Shown here in pieces: positions 16,531 to 24,975 of a DNA stretch of 60,260 nt. Within the stretch, counting starts at the first letter, position 1, and each line of letters starts with the position of its first letter. The notes under the pieces are model-generated. The model did no database searches. It had not been told where the DNA came from and worked only from the letters and a program-made list of their open reading frames with translations. The stretch is from Sulfolobales archaeon. GTDB lineage: Archaea > Thermoproteota > Thermoprotei_A > Sulfolobales > NBVN01. The DNA lies in assembly GCA_026419835.1 (NCBI GenBank), contig JAOAKQ010000005.1, positions 1-60,260 on the forward strand, read 5' to 3'. A program made the position numbers and the translations under genes.

Positions 16531-17352
16531 CTGTCTAGGTGCTTAGTAAAGTGGGAGAACGCCGATAGGGTAGTATCTCTCCTACGAAATATACCACTAA
16601 GAGACGTACTGGAGGTGGAGAAGGTCGATCCCCAGTACGTATACGCAGCATCTATTTGTGCTTCGGGGGGTGTCGGCGGGGCCGTCTCGGTTTTTCTAGC
16701 GGCTCTAGCCGCCTACCAACTGAGATGTCCTGGAGAAGAGTTCTGGAGGAGATTCTCCGAGTACTACGCTAGAGATAGAAGTACGGCCGACCCAGTCGAG
16801 AAGGTCTCTAAGTTCGTACTCACAGATAGCTGCAGCTCCTTCCTACGGGATATCAAGGTGGGTAGAGTAAGAAAGTTCTCCAAGCACTTAAGTACTGTGA
16901 GTGAGCTCATATCTAGCTGCAGCTTCCGCCAGCTATGGCACCTAGCGTCTAGAGTCCTCGACTCTGACTTGGAGAGTAAGACCGTGGTTTTCGCCGTTAA
17001 GATGGGGTACTACGGTGGGAGAGCTCTAGGACTCTGCGAAAACCCCCTGCCACCGGACATACCTATACCGGTAGATTCTAGAGTAGGTAGAGCTTCACTA
17101 AACCTAGGACTCGTTTCAGCGGGGTCTGTAGAGGAAGTCGTTAGTAGGTGTAGAAACCATGTAGTCTCCGCGTGGAGGTATATAGGAGAGAAAGTCGGCG
17201 TACCCCCGATACACCTAGATACACTACTGTGGGCTCTTCAAAGAACTGAGACGCTGAGTAGCGCTCTAGCTAGGGTAAGTACGAAGCAAGCCGCTGAAGC
17301 TATAGCGAGATTTCAGAAAGCCATTCTCTCCGGGTGGGAGGAGCGCGAGTAG
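16531..17352 (+). CDS. Archaeal 8-oxoguanine DNA glycosylase (AGOG), CTG start
   Basis: AGOG removes 8-oxoguanine by N-glycosylase/lyase chemistry. The catalytic lysine is probably in TVVFAVKMGYYGG and the aspartate in DIPIPVDSRV of the helix-hairpin-helix region; PPIHLDTLLW is also conserved. The first usual start, GTG 16615, would drop the segment RVVSLLRNIPLRDVLEVEK that aligns with the start of Pyrobaculum AGOG as I remember it. In that frame a TAG at 16528-16530 is followed directly by CTG 16531, with GGGAGGT at 16522-16528, and no ATG/GTG/TTG lies between. I therefore annotate a 273-residue protein from CTG. The spacing of two bases to the Shine-Dalgarno-like run is short. Confidence 0.82.
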   Translation: MSRCLVKWENADRVVSLLRNIPLRDVLEVEKVDPQYVYAASICASGGVGGAVSVFLAALAAYQLRCPGEEFWRRFSEYYARDRSTADPVEKVSKFVLTDSCSSFLRDIKVGRVRKFSKHLSTVSELISSCSFRQLWHLASRVLDSDLESKTVVFAVKMGYYGGRALGLCENPLPPDIPIPVDSRVGRASLNLGLVSAGSVEEVVSRCRNHVVSAWRYIGEKVGVPPIHLDTLLWALQRTETLSSALARVSTKQAAEAIARFQKAILSGWEERE

Positions 17353-17417
17353 GTGCGAGCCCTAGGTAGAAATGCTTATTAGTTGGTTTAAATTTCTTAA
17401 TTAACGGATGCAGCTCT

Positions 17418-18785
17418 ATGAGCGCTCAAATAAGGGAGATAAGACCGACGAGAAGAGCTATAGAGGTCAGTCTTCACAGCCACATAAGAGGTCTCGGGCT
17501 CGACGAGAAGGGGCAGCCCCTGGCCGTAGCCGACGGAATCGTGGGGCAGATTGAAGCTAGGAAGAGTGCTGCCGTTGTTGTGGAACTCGTAAGGCAGGGT
17601 AGGTTCCAGGGTAAGGGAGTTCTTCTAGTAGGTCCGCCCGGAACCGGTAAGACAGCTCTAGCGTACGCTATTGCTAGAGAGCTCGGCGGCGACACCCCAT
17701 TCGTAACACTCCACGCTTCCGAGGTGTACTCTCTAGAAGCAAAGAAGACCGAGGTCCTAACGAGAGCCGTTAGGAAAGCTATAGGTATTAGAATTCGAGA
17801 AACTCGCAGAGTCTACGAGGGTGCCGTTAAGGAGGTTAAGATAGCCTACGGAAAGCACCCCTTCAACCCCTACCTCAAGATACCTAGGGAGAGTAGAGTA
17901 ACTCTAGAAACTAAGGACGATAGTCTCACACTAACCGTGGGGGAGGAGATAACTTCTCAGCTACTGAGACTAGGTATTAAGAGAGGTGACTTGATATGGA
18001 TAGACGCTGAGACGGGCACTGTGCATAAGGTAGGTAGGGTTAAGGGCGTTGAGAAAGCTAGGTACTACGATATCGATGTGTGGGATGTATCGGAGGAACT
18101 ACCCAAGGGACCCGTGAAGAAGGAGAAGGAGATTACCAGGGTACTCACTTTCAACGACCTCGATGTAGCGGTCGCCTCGCAGAGGATATCGCTGATAGGT
18201 TTCCTGGGGGTGGAGCTCGAGAGGGAGATAGATGAGGAGATTAGGAGAACTGTGAATCTGCAGGTAAAGAAGTTGGTGGACGAGGGGAAGGGTGAGCTAA
18301 TACCCGGAGTTCTCTTCATAGACGACGCGCACATGCTGGACCTGGAGTGCTTCGCGTTTCTATCTAAGATTATGGAGAGTGAGTTCGCTCCAATAATAAT
18401 TATGGCTACCAACAGAGGTATGACCAGGATTTACGGAACCGACATAGAGTCACCCCACGGAATACCTCTAGACATACTGGATAGGCTACTCATAATCCCA
18501 ATAAGGCCCTATACCAGAGAAGAGATAAAGGAGATCCTGAAGATAAGGTCCGATGAAGAAGAAGTAGCACTAGCTCCGGACGCTCTAGAAGCACTAGCGG
18601 ACCTGGGAGTTAAGTACAGCTTGAGGTACGCGATCCAGCTTCTGAGACCGGCTAGTATTGCGGCATCTAGAAAGGGGCGTACTGAAGTTAGAGCGGAAGA
18701 TGTTGAAGATGTGAGTAAGTTATTCATAGATACGAAGAGAAGCATAGAGTTCATAAAGGAGTTTGAGAGCAGGATGCTTAGGTAG
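17418..18785 (+). CDS. TIP49/RuvB-like AAA+ ATPase
   Basis: A 455-residue homologue of eukaryotic RuvBL1/2. Walker A is GPPGTGKT (72-79) and Walker B is LFIDDAHMLD, the DDAH variant of DEVH. Between them sits the ~170-residue OB-like insertion domain typical of the TIP49 family, and sensor regions ATNRG and DRLLIIPIRP follow. Archaeal function is unknown; eukaryotic relatives remodel chromatin and assemble snoRNPs. A TATA element GTTTAAATT (17386-17394) lies 28 bp before ATG 17418, so the mRNA is probably leaderless. It has its own promoter 66 bases after the AGOG gene. Confidence 0.92.
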   Translation: MSAQIREIRPTRRAIEVSLHSHIRGLGLDEKGQPLAVADGIVGQIEARKSAAVVVELVRQGRFQGKGVLLVGPPGTGKTALAYAIARELGGDTPFVTLHASEVYSLEAKKTEVLTRAVRKAIGIRIRETRRVYEGAVKEVKIAYGKHPFNPYLKIPRESRVTLETKDDSLTLTVGEEITSQLLRLGIKRGDLIWIDAETGTVHKVGRVKGVEKARYYDIDVWDVSEELPKGPVKKEKEITRVLTFNDLDVAVASQRISLIGFLGVELEREIDEEIRRTVNLQVKKLVDEGKGELIPGVLFIDDAHMLDLECFAFLSKIMESEFAPIIIMATNRGMTRIYGTDIESPHGIPLDILDRLLIIPIRPYTREEIKEILKIRSDEEEVALAPDALEALADLGVKYSLRYAIQLLRPASIAASRKGRTEVRAEDVEDVSKLFIDTKRSIEFIKEFESRMLR

Positions 18786-18897
18786 TGCCGTCGCGTAGCT
18801 ACTAAACTACTTCACAGCGGTTAATTGCGTAGAGAAGTATGCGGTAGTCACCGTCTATTAGTGTGGGGGAAACTATTTCACTGTGCGCAGAGTTCCG

Positions 18898-19458
18898 CTA
18901 TATATCGGAAACTCCCTTTACGTACAGGTATAGAGTAGCCTCTCTATAGCCTAGCGATAGCCTTGTTATGTGTATCGGTCTCCACCCAGGTATTTCGAAG
19001 TCCAGCGTAATGACTCTAGTACCGAGCCTCAGTTCTTTCTCGAGCTTCGGTCTGAGAGCTCTGTTAACGGATGTCAGCAGGTACATGTAGACTATGGTAG
19101 CATCCCTGATACTCACATTAAAGAAGTCGTCGTTTATGAAGACCACCTGGTCTGAGACCTTCAGCTTCTCGGCGTTTTCCTTAGCTTTCTTTATGAGCTC
19201 CGGGTTTATCTCAACACAAACACCCCTAGCGCCGTGCAGAGCCGCTTCTATAACTACTCTCCCGTCACCACAACCCAGGTCGTAGAATACGTCGCTCTTC
19301 GTCGGCTTAGCCAGCATAATTATGTAAGGAATTATCTCCTCTCTCGTTGGAACCCACGGAGCTTGCGCAAGTGGGTGTGAGTAAACCACTCCTAGTAGCA
19401 CCCAGAGATCCTTAACTTCATTTAAGCTTTTAAAGACGTCTTCACCCACTCTACGCAC
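18898..19458 (-). CDS. SAM-dependent protein-lysine methyltransferase homologue (aKMT-like)
   Basis: A class I methyltransferase with the SAM motif YDLGCGDGRVVIEAA (residues 59-73). It carries sequence typical of the crenarchaeal aKMT enzyme: YMYLLTSVNRALRPKLEKEL and VITLDFEIPGW. aKMT methylates lysines in many proteins, including chromatin proteins. The start is uncertain: GTG 19458 gives 186 residues, but relatives begin near YSHPLAQAPWVPT, and internal TATA-like sequences (TTTAAAAG near 19431-19438) allow a shorter leaderless form. Confidence 0.78.
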   Translation of the reverse strand: MRRVGEDVFKSLNEVKDLWVLLGVVYSHPLAQAPWVPTREEIIPYIIMLAKPTKSDVFYDLGCGDGRVVIEAALHGARGVCVEINPELIKKAKENAEKLKVSDQVVFINDDFFNVSIRDATIVYMYLLTSVNRALRPKLEKELRLGTRVITLDFEIPGWRPIHITRLSLGYREATLYLYVKGVSDI

Positions 19459-19591
19459 CCCGCAGCCCGGCTCTACTAGTGCCCGCAGCCACCGCTGAGC
19501 TCACGGTATCGGTAGTAGCGGTGTTTAAGAATGCTACTGATACAGCTAGCACTACGTGAACTGGCTAGTTGAGCGCTCCGGGGAACTGGGG

Positions 19592-19765
19592 CTAGGTTAG
19601 AACGATATGTCTTACTCTTATTTTACCTATCTCTAAACCATTATCTTCAAGATACTTAATTAGAGCGCGCCTTATGATCTCGGACCTGCTAAGACCGGTG
19701 CTCTTAGCTATTGAGTCTAGGGTAGATAAAAGAGATTCGTCTATCTTAAGCGATATGACTTTCAG
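19592..19765 (-). CDS. Ribbon-helix-helix (CopG-like) DNA-binding protein, CTG start
   Basis: This 57-residue gene has no ATG, GTG or TTG start. It reads (M)KVISLKIDESLLSTLDSI, then AKSTGLSRSEIIRRALIKYL, the classic strand-helix-turn-helix of ribbon-helix-helix repressors with the GLSRSEIIR turn. CTG 19763-19765 is preceded by GGTGAGGCGCG, a strong Shine-Dalgarno, with an in-frame TGA three codons upstream. A TATA-like AATTATAAG at about 19798-19806 fits a transcript starting near 19776. It is divergent from the gene at 19894 across a 128-bp region that could hold a shared operator. It is probably a small transcription regulator. Confidence 0.75.
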   Translation of the reverse strand: MKVISLKIDESLLSTLDSIAKSTGLSRSEIIRRALIKYLEDNGLEIGKIRVRHIVLT

Positions 19766-19866
19766 CGCGCCTCACCAGAGTATCGTAAGTGCGTAGCTTA
19801 TAATTGACGGGAGCTATTTAAGCATATGTAGAAGTCCTTTAATAGGTGTACAAGCTGGACAGATAG

Positions 19867-19875
19867 TTTTATAAA
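19867..19875 (+). promoter_or_regulatory. TATA element of the gene at 19894
   Basis: TTTTATAAA centred at 19871 lies 23 bp before TTG 19894, a spacing that makes the transcript leaderless and supports that TTG as the start. Confidence 0.55.
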
Positions 19876-19893
19876 CCTCTATTAGTACTACTC

Positions 19894-20241
19894 TTGGAGG
19901 GTCAGTACATTCCAACAGTTCATGTATCGCTACCCGAGAGTGTGTACGAGGAACTTAGGAGGGTAGCTAGTAGCATGGGTATACAGATCACGGACCTCAT
20001 AAAGATGTACATCAGACTCGGACTTCAAGAATCTCTAATCTCTGAAGGTAGGTTTTCGAACAGCGAAGACTTAAAGGAGATAGCAAATAAGCTGGTCTAC
20101 ATCGAGGGGAAGCTAACGCTTCTAGATGAAACACTTAGAGAAACTGTGAGGAGGCTGCAGGAGGTAGAGGAGAGAGTTAGAGAGCTCGAATCCCCAGTTC
20201 CTCCAGCGGTAATAAAGAGAGCTGGAGGTAAGCTTAAATAG
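19894..20241 (+). CDS. Ribbon-helix-helix-like protein with C-terminal coiled coil
   Basis: Residues 6-50 (IPTVHVSLPESVYEELRRVA, then MGIQITDLIKMYIRLGLQES) look like a ribbon-helix-helix strand and two helices. Residues 60-100 (KLVYIEGKLTLLDETLRETV and on) are a strong heptad coiled coil ending in a basic tail. The 115-residue protein is probably a DNA-binding dimer with a coiled-coil extension. No family name is certain. It is divergent from the 57-residue ribbon-helix-helix gene at 19592-19765, so the two may regulate each other. Confidence 0.65.
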   Translation: MEGQYIPTVHVSLPESVYEELRRVASSMGIQITDLIKMYIRLGLQESLISEGRFSNSEDLKEIANKLVYIEGKLTLLDETLRETVRRLQEVEERVRELESPVPPAVIKRAGGKLK

Positions 20242-20261
20242 CTCGCGAAGAACTAGATAGC

Positions 20262-20322
20262 GGTCCTACCGAGCGCCCCGAGTCACGGGGTTCTGTGAAG
20301 TAGGAAGGGCCACCCCCGGCCC
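20262..20322 (+). ncRNA. Candidate structured small RNA
   Basis: TCCTAC (20264-20269) pairs with GTAGGA (20300-20305), enclosing CCCCG/CGGGG (20276-20280/20286-20290) with loop AGTCA. A second hairpin, GGGCC/GGCCC (20307-20311/20318-20322), follows directly. A TATA-like CTTAAATA at 20233-20240 lies about 25 bp upstream, which would start a transcript at the first stem. It does not fit box C/D, H/ACA or tRNA rules that I could check by eye. It lies in the 143-base gap between the coiled-coil gene and tyrS. Confidence 0.4.
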
Positions 20323-20384
20323 TCTGAACGATGGAATTGAAAATATTTAACGCTTAACTTCTCCAGCTACTAGGAGCTCTTCGT

Positions 20385-21464
20385 ATGGATGTGGAGTCTA
20401 AGTTGAAGCTGGTGCTCAGGGATGTTGAGGAGATAGTTACCGAGAGTGAACTTAGAGAACTACTGGAAACTGGTGGCGGGAGGGGCTACCTAGGCTTCGA
20501 ACCTAGTGGACTGTTTCACATAGGCTGGCTTATATGGGCATACAAATTCAAGGAGCTAGTTGATGCGGGTTTTAGGATGGTGCTTCTCGCAGCAACCTGG
20601 CATGCTTGGATAAACGATAAGCTCGGGGGGGACCTCGAGTTAATTAGAGCGGCAGCTCAGCACGTGGTCGACGTTCTCAATGCAATCGGTCTCGAGGGGA
20701 GGTTCCGGGTTGTCTACGCCGAGGAGCTTGTGAATAGCGGTGGCTACTGGGCTACTTTAGTTAGAGTCGCCAAGTCCACCTCAGTTGCTAGAGTTAGGAG
20801 GGCCCTCACCATCATGGGGAGGAGAGCTGATGAAGCGGAATCCGATTTCTCTAAGCTAGTATACCCCCTAATGCAGGTTACGGACATATTCGAGCTGGAT
20901 GTCGATGTAGCTCTCGGCGGGATAGACCAGAGGAAGGCTCACATGCTAGCGAGGGACGTTGCTGAGAAGTTGGGGAGGAAGAAGGTTGTGGCTGTGCACA
21001 CACCGCTACTACCTTCACTATCGGGAGCTACGAGGATGGATATCGCCTCACTACCGAGGGATGAGGCTATGGCTGAGATAAAGATGAGTAAGTCGAAGCC
21101 CGAGTCAGCCATCTTCCTGACGGACTCCGACGAGGAGATTAGGAGTAAGATCGCTAGAGCCTACTGCCCCCCTAGAGAAGTCGAGGGAAATCCCGTACTC
21201 GGTGTAGCTAGGCACCTAGTGTTTAGAGGTTCCGAGGTGGAGTTCCCGGTCGATAGACCGAGTAAGTACGGAGGGCCGGTAACGTACCTAAAGTACGAAG
21301 ACCTCGAGAAAGACTACGCGAGCGGTAGAGTACACCCAGCGGACTTGAAGAACTCTATCGCAGAGTACTTAGTTAAGAAGATCGTGGGACCTATAAGAAG
21401 CTACGTTCTAAGAGCTGAAAGAGAGGAACTTCTTAGAAAAATAGCTAGCGCTATTACGAGGTAG
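20385..21464 (+). CDS. tyrS: Tyrosyl-tRNA synthetase
   Basis: The enzyme charges tRNA-Tyr. The class I signatures are FHIGW (residues 44-48, the HIGH motif) and KMSKS at about residue 233, with the archaeal/eukaryotic TyrRS core YPLMQVTDIFELDVDVALGG and QRKAHMLARD. At 359 residues it has archaeal length and no S4 domain. Its ATG start is preceded by an AT-rich ATATTTAA at about 20342-20349. It ends convergently with an 11-base overlap with the metallo-beta-lactamase-fold gene. Confidence 0.96.
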   Translation: MDVESKLKLVLRDVEEIVTESELRELLETGGGRGYLGFEPSGLFHIGWLIWAYKFKELVDAGFRMVLLAATWHAWINDKLGGDLELIRAAAQHVVDVLNAIGLEGRFRVVYAEELVNSGGYWATLVRVAKSTSVARVRRALTIMGRRADEAESDFSKLVYPLMQVTDIFELDVDVALGGIDQRKAHMLARDVAEKLGRKKVVAVHTPLLPSLSGATRMDIASLPRDEAMAEIKMSKSKPESAIFLTDSDEEIRSKIARAYCPPREVEGNPVLGVARHLVFRGSEVEFPVDRPSKYGGPVTYLKYEDLEKDYASGRVHPADLKNSIAEYLVKKIVGPIRSYVLRAEREELLRKIASAITR

Positions 21465-22131
21465 ACCTCGGGGTACTGAGTACGTAGACCCTGGTTTTCT
21501 GCAGGAGGGCTAGTCCTTCAGGACTTACCGCTAGTTCGTTGCTATCTACTTTCACTACTTCGTAGAAGTCCTTCACAACATCTACGAAGATATCTACGGG
21601 TTGGAGTGGCAGGTTCAGACCTCTAGTCCAGTAGTGCATCGGTATCGCGACCCTCGGCTCGACCAACTTCACCACCTCAAGCGCTTCTCTAGCGTCAATC
21701 GTGAAGGTCCCGCCTACTGGTACGAGTAGAACGTCTACTGGCTTAAGCATCGAGGCAGTGCTTTCTTCAAATACGTGCCCCAGGTCGCCTAGATGAAGAA
21801 CTCTAACACCATCGACCTCAACCTTATAGACCACTACCTCCCCCCTCCTCCTCCCTCTCACCTTATCGTGGTACAGTCTAACTCCTAGAGCTCTATGCTT
21901 CCTACCCACAGTAAAAACCCCCTCCTTCATCGAGTACTTCTCGGCGCCCGGCTTCGCAACAACGCTGTACGCATTGTGGTCGAAGTGCTCGTGAGTTATG
22001 AGAACGGCGTCGGCCTTGATAGCCGGCGGCTTCAAGCCCAGGCTACTACCGTCGTGAGGGTCTATAACTACGGTGAAACCATCGCGATCAACGAGTTCAA
22101 AACATGCGTGACCGTGCCACCTCAAGATCAA
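21454..22131 (-). CDS. Metallo-beta-lactamase-fold hydrolase (UPF0173-like)
   Basis: A 225-residue protein with the metal motif THEHFDHN (HxHxDH at 47-52), LHLGDLGH and a C-terminal PMHYWTRG histidine. This is the compact UPF0173 arrangement, beginning RWHGHACFELV. Members bind two metals and cleave ester or phosphoester bonds; the substrate is unknown. The start is TTG 22131. A TATA-like CTTATTTTTT at about 22158-22167 supports it. Confidence 0.85.
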   Translation of the reverse strand: MILRWHGHACFELVDRDGFTVVIDPHDGSSLGLKPPAIKADAVLITHEHFDHNAYSVVAKPGAEKYSMKEGVFTVGRKHRALGVRLYHDKVRGRRRGEVVVYKVEVDGVRVLHLGDLGHVFEESTASMLKPVDVLLVPVGGTFTIDAREALEVVKLVEPRVAIPMHYWTRGLNLPLQPVDIFVDVVKDFYEVVKVDSNELAVSPEGLALLQKTRVYVLSTPRSTS

Positions 22132-22258
22132 GCTCTACACCAACCTAGATCCAGCTTGCGAAAAAATAAGTCGGAGACCGCCCGCGCTGAGAACCTCGCC
22201 GTGCGATCGGGTAGAGCAGTTATATGGAGCTAGCTCAGTGTCTTTGGGTGCTGGTTAG

Positions 22259-23110
22259 GTGCTGGGGGTTTACGTAATTCAAGCTATAGGTAGAACTACC
22301 TACATGCTAATTAAAGCTAGGAGCGTAGTCGTGAGTAGGAGGTCTAGGTACCAGCAGATAGACGTTGTAGATACGGAGGAGTTCGGGAGGGTTCTAGTTC
22401 TAGATGGACTAGTCCAGAGTACTGAGGTCGACGAGTTCTACTACCATGAACTACTCACGCATCCAGCAATGGTGCTCCACCCAAATCCGAGGAGGGTCCT
22501 GATACTCGGTGGAGGTGAGGGTGCGGCACTCCGGGAGGTCCTCAAATACAAAACTGTGGAGAGAGCGGTTATGGTGGATATAGACGAGGAGGTAGTGAAC
22601 GTCTCGAAGGAGTTCCTAGTGAGCTGGCATGCGGGAGCGTTCAGCGATCCGAGGGCTGAGGTAGTTATTGAAGACGGTAGGACGTTCGTAGAGAGAGTCG
22701 GCGAGAAGTTCGACGTAGTGGTAATGGACTTAACGGACCCGTACGGACCCGAGATCGCCAGAGCGCTGTATAGAGAAGACTTTATTAAAAAGCTGAGCGG
22801 TATCCTAACGGACTGCGGAGTAATATCAACTCAAGCCGGAACCTCCTTCTTCTACCCTGAAGAGTACGATGAGCTGAAGCGCGGCTTAGAAGCCGTGTTC
22901 GGTAGGGTCTCCGCCTTCTCCGCCTGGATTCCGTCCTTCGGCTACTCCTGCAGTTTCATAGTGGCATCGAGAGGTGAAGAACTCAGCAACCTATCTGAAG
23001 AGGAGATAGATAGGAGACTTAGATCAAGAGGGGTGGTGACGCGCTTCTTCAGCGGGAGGACTTTCAAAGCTCTACTAGCAATCCCGGAGTACCGCAAGCT
23101 TTCCAACTAG
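22259..23110 (+). CDS. Polyamine aminopropyltransferase (spermidine/thermospermine synthase family)
   Basis: The enzyme transfers aminopropyl groups from decarboxylated SAM to amines. Visible motifs are VLDGLVQSTEVDEFYYHEL, ILGGGEGAALREVL (SAM-binding) and VVMDLTDPYGP, the catalytic aspartate loop. The D.TDPYGP wording is closer to thermospermine-type than to plain spermidine synthases, so the acceptor may be a longer polyamine, as expected in hyperthermophiles. GTG 22259 is used; ATG 22301 is an alternative closer to usual length. A TATA-like GTTATATGG lies near 22219-22227. Confidence 0.88.
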   Translation: MLGVYVIQAIGRTTYMLIKARSVVVSRRSRYQQIDVVDTEEFGRVLVLDGLVQSTEVDEFYYHELLTHPAMVLHPNPRRVLILGGGEGAALREVLKYKTVERAVMVDIDEEVVNVSKEFLVSWHAGAFSDPRAEVVIEDGRTFVERVGEKFDVVVMDLTDPYGPEIARALYREDFIKKLSGILTDCGVISTQAGTSFFYPEEYDELKRGLEAVFGRVSAFSAWIPSFGYSCSFIVASRGEELSNLSEEEIDRRLRSRGVVTRFFSGRTFKALLAIPEYRKLSN

Positions 23111-23157
23111 CACTAGAAACCAGAAGCAGGATCTCTTTCACTACGCTCTGGAATTAC

Positions 23158-23841
23158 TTAGAAAAGACCGGGAGATTCTTTGAGAAGAGCTGCGAGTTCG
23201 AGCATGTTCGATACGTAGACCATGGGGATCTGGGAGCCAGCTCTACCGCACTTAATCGCTCTACTACCGACAACGACGGGGAACCCAACGATATCGAGCG
23301 CACTGCAGTCCCACTCGCTATCCCCGACGTACATAGTATCGGCGAGGCTTACCCCGAGCTTTTTCGCGATGTTTTCTATTACCACGTTCTTTCTGAGAGG
23401 ATCCACGACCTCAACTCCGTAGGGCAGGAGCCTTCCGCTAGCATCGCACAGTAGCTTGTTTGCGTAAACTTCGTCTACACCTAGAGCGTGAGCGATTCTC
23501 GAGGCTAGTCTCTCAATTCCAGCACTTACGATGGCCACTCCAACACCTCTATTCCTAAGGTACTCGATAACCTCCCCAGCACCAGCCGCTATTGGAACCT
23601 CGCTGAAGGCCTTATCCACCTCCCAGCAGTAGATAGTGCCTCGAGATCCTATCATGAGCTCTAGGTCTAGCCTCATCCAGTCCGAGTACGATATTAAACC
23701 GAGCTCAAACGCCCTAGCGTAGTTAGCCTTAGCTGCGAGTTCGTAGGTTCCGAAAAATCTGTGTAGGTATTCCCAGGAAGATTTCTCCTCGACCAGCACG
23801 CCATCTAGGTCGAAGACCGCTAGCTTAATCTTTAGCGACAC
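23158..23841 (-). CDS. HAD-family phosphatase (phosphoserine phosphatase-like)
   Basis: All four HAD motifs are present: VFDLDGVLVE (nucleophile D11), SAGIERLA (Ser/Thr motif), the lysine in DPLRKNVVI, and YVGDSEWDCSA. The alpha-helical cap between motifs 1 and 2 is of the phosphoserine phosphatase (HAD-IB) kind. Substrate is unknown. The gene overlaps lplB by 10 bases on the same strand, so it may be a passenger of the lipoate operon. GTG start. Confidence 0.82.
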   Translation of the reverse strand: MSLKIKLAVFDLDGVLVEEKSSWEYLHRFFGTYELAAKANYARAFELGLISYSDWMRLDLELMIGSRGTIYCWEVDKAFSEVPIAAGAGEVIEYLRNRGVGVAIVSAGIERLASRIAHALGVDEVYANKLLCDASGRLLPYGVEVVDPLRKNVVIENIAKKLGVSLADTMYVGDSEWDCSALDIVGFPVVVGSRAIKCGRAGSQIPMVYVSNMLELAALLKESPGLF

Positions 23842-24146
23842 TTGGCCGCTACCTCCTCCACAGCACTCCTAAACAACTCGATAACAGACTCCCTACTGAC
23901 TCCAACTAGAGTTACTCTACCTATCGCACTAGAAACGACCTCAACTAGCTCCGAGACGTGTCTCCCGGAAACCTCCCTCTCCAGGGAATCGAGGACTTCG
24001 GGGGGATACGCGAAGAAGTCTCCCGATATGACTAGCTTCAGAATTCTGCAGTCACTACCCACCGATATCTCGATGCTGAATACCTTACCGAATCTCTCCT
24101 TAATCTCCCTCCTGACGTACGTAGAGATCACCTCGCGAACAGCCAC
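23832..24146 (-). CDS. lplB: Lipoate-protein ligase accessory domain (LplB/LplA C-terminal type)
   Basis: The 104-residue product resembles the separate C-terminal domain of lipoate ligase (as in Thermoplasma LplB): a central IEISVGSDCRILKLVISGDFFAYPPEVLDSLE and a helical end. In two-part ligases it is needed to form lipoyl-AMP. GTG 24146 overlaps lplA by 19 bases. A perfect GAGGTGATC sits at 24129-24137 inside the overlap, but no normal start follows it at suitable spacing. It is co-transcribed with lplA and the HAD gene. Confidence 0.75.
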   Translation of the reverse strand: MAVREVISTYVRREIKERFGKVFSIEISVGSDCRILKLVISGDFFAYPPEVLDSLEREVSGRHVSELVEVVSSAIGRVTLVGVSRESVIELFRSAVEEVAAKCR

Positions 24147-24868
24147 TCTCGGGACCTATACTTCCACTCCAGTTCCGACGCTAGCCTCAGCTCGATCTCC
24201 GTGTAGGTACTCTCGCGGAGTTCTACCCCAAGACCTCTTCTAAATCCCTCGATGAGTGCTTTGAGAGCCTCATCCTCGCTAACAGGCCTACCGAGGTACT
24301 CCGATAGCGTAGTTACTCTCTCCCTGACGGGACCTCTAGACGAGAGCTTCACACCGCGAACTCTCACGACCTCAGATAGCTTATCTAGGTCTGTAGCGTA
24401 CATGAAGGTTCCGTGCTGCAGAACTACACCGAACCTCCTAATCTGTGCTTGACCCGAGAACTTTCTTCCAGCAATAACTCCGTCGTTTAAAGGAGCGAAC
24501 TCAGCCGGCGCACCTAGAATTCTCGCAGCTTCTACAACACCTGAGGACAGGTATCTGAAGGATTCAACGATATCTCTCGGTACGTGAGCCTCCGGCATGA
24601 CTATTGAGTAGGTGATTTCACCGCGGGGGTCGTGGTACACGGACCCCCCTCCAGTAGCTCTTCTAACAATATCGATACCGTCTCTATGCGCTACGTCCAC
24701 GTCCACGGATTCTTCGACCTTCTGGAAGTAGCCTACAGTCACAGTCGGCCTACTGAAGACGTACAGTCTGAGAATCGGCGTACCGCCCATAGCGACGGAG
24801 TAGAGCAGAGATTCGTCCATAGCCATCAGGTAGTGCCCACCACCTCTATCTAAGACCAGTCTAAGCAT
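24128..24868 (-). CDS. lplA: Lipoate-protein ligase A, catalytic domain
   Basis: LplA attaches lipoate to lysine of carrier domains such as GcvH. The 246-residue protein has RRATGGGSVYHDPRGEITYS (lipoyl-AMP loop) and GRKFSGQAQ with the catalytic lysine, then QHGTFMYATDLDKL. The C-terminal domain is missing and is supplied by lplB immediately downstream. ATG 24868 is preferred to the adjacent TTG. A TATA-like element around 24900-24907 serves it, divergent from the radical SAM gene. Confidence 0.92.
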   Translation of the reverse strand: MLRLVLDRGGGHYLMAMDESLLYSVAMGGTPILRLYVFSRPTVTVGYFQKVEESVDVDVAHRDGIDIVRRATGGGSVYHDPRGEITYSIVMPEAHVPRDIVESFRYLSSGVVEAARILGAPAEFAPLNDGVIAGRKFSGQAQIRRFGVVLQHGTFMYATDLDKLSEVVRVRGVKLSSRGPVRERVTTLSEYLGRPVSEDEALKALIEGFRRGLGVELRESTYTEIELRLASELEWKYRSREWLFAR

Positions 24869-24975
24869 CAAGCTAGACCCCCGAGTCTGTTGAGTAAGCG
24901 AAATTTAGATATAGAGGCGGGCTGGGTTCAGCCGTTTACTCGCGAACTAGTGCCGCGGTTGCTGAAATACGTGTA

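Noticed and set aside
127-20254. Exact 15-mer AGCTCGCGAAGAACT shared by 127-141 and 20240-20254
   Set aside because: A shared 15-mer is expected about once by chance in 60 kb, and the flanks are unrelated.
20318-20344. Third CRISPR-repeat-like copy
   Set aside because: Only the last ~15 bases resemble the other two and one base is inserted; the left half differs, so it is not listed as a repeat.
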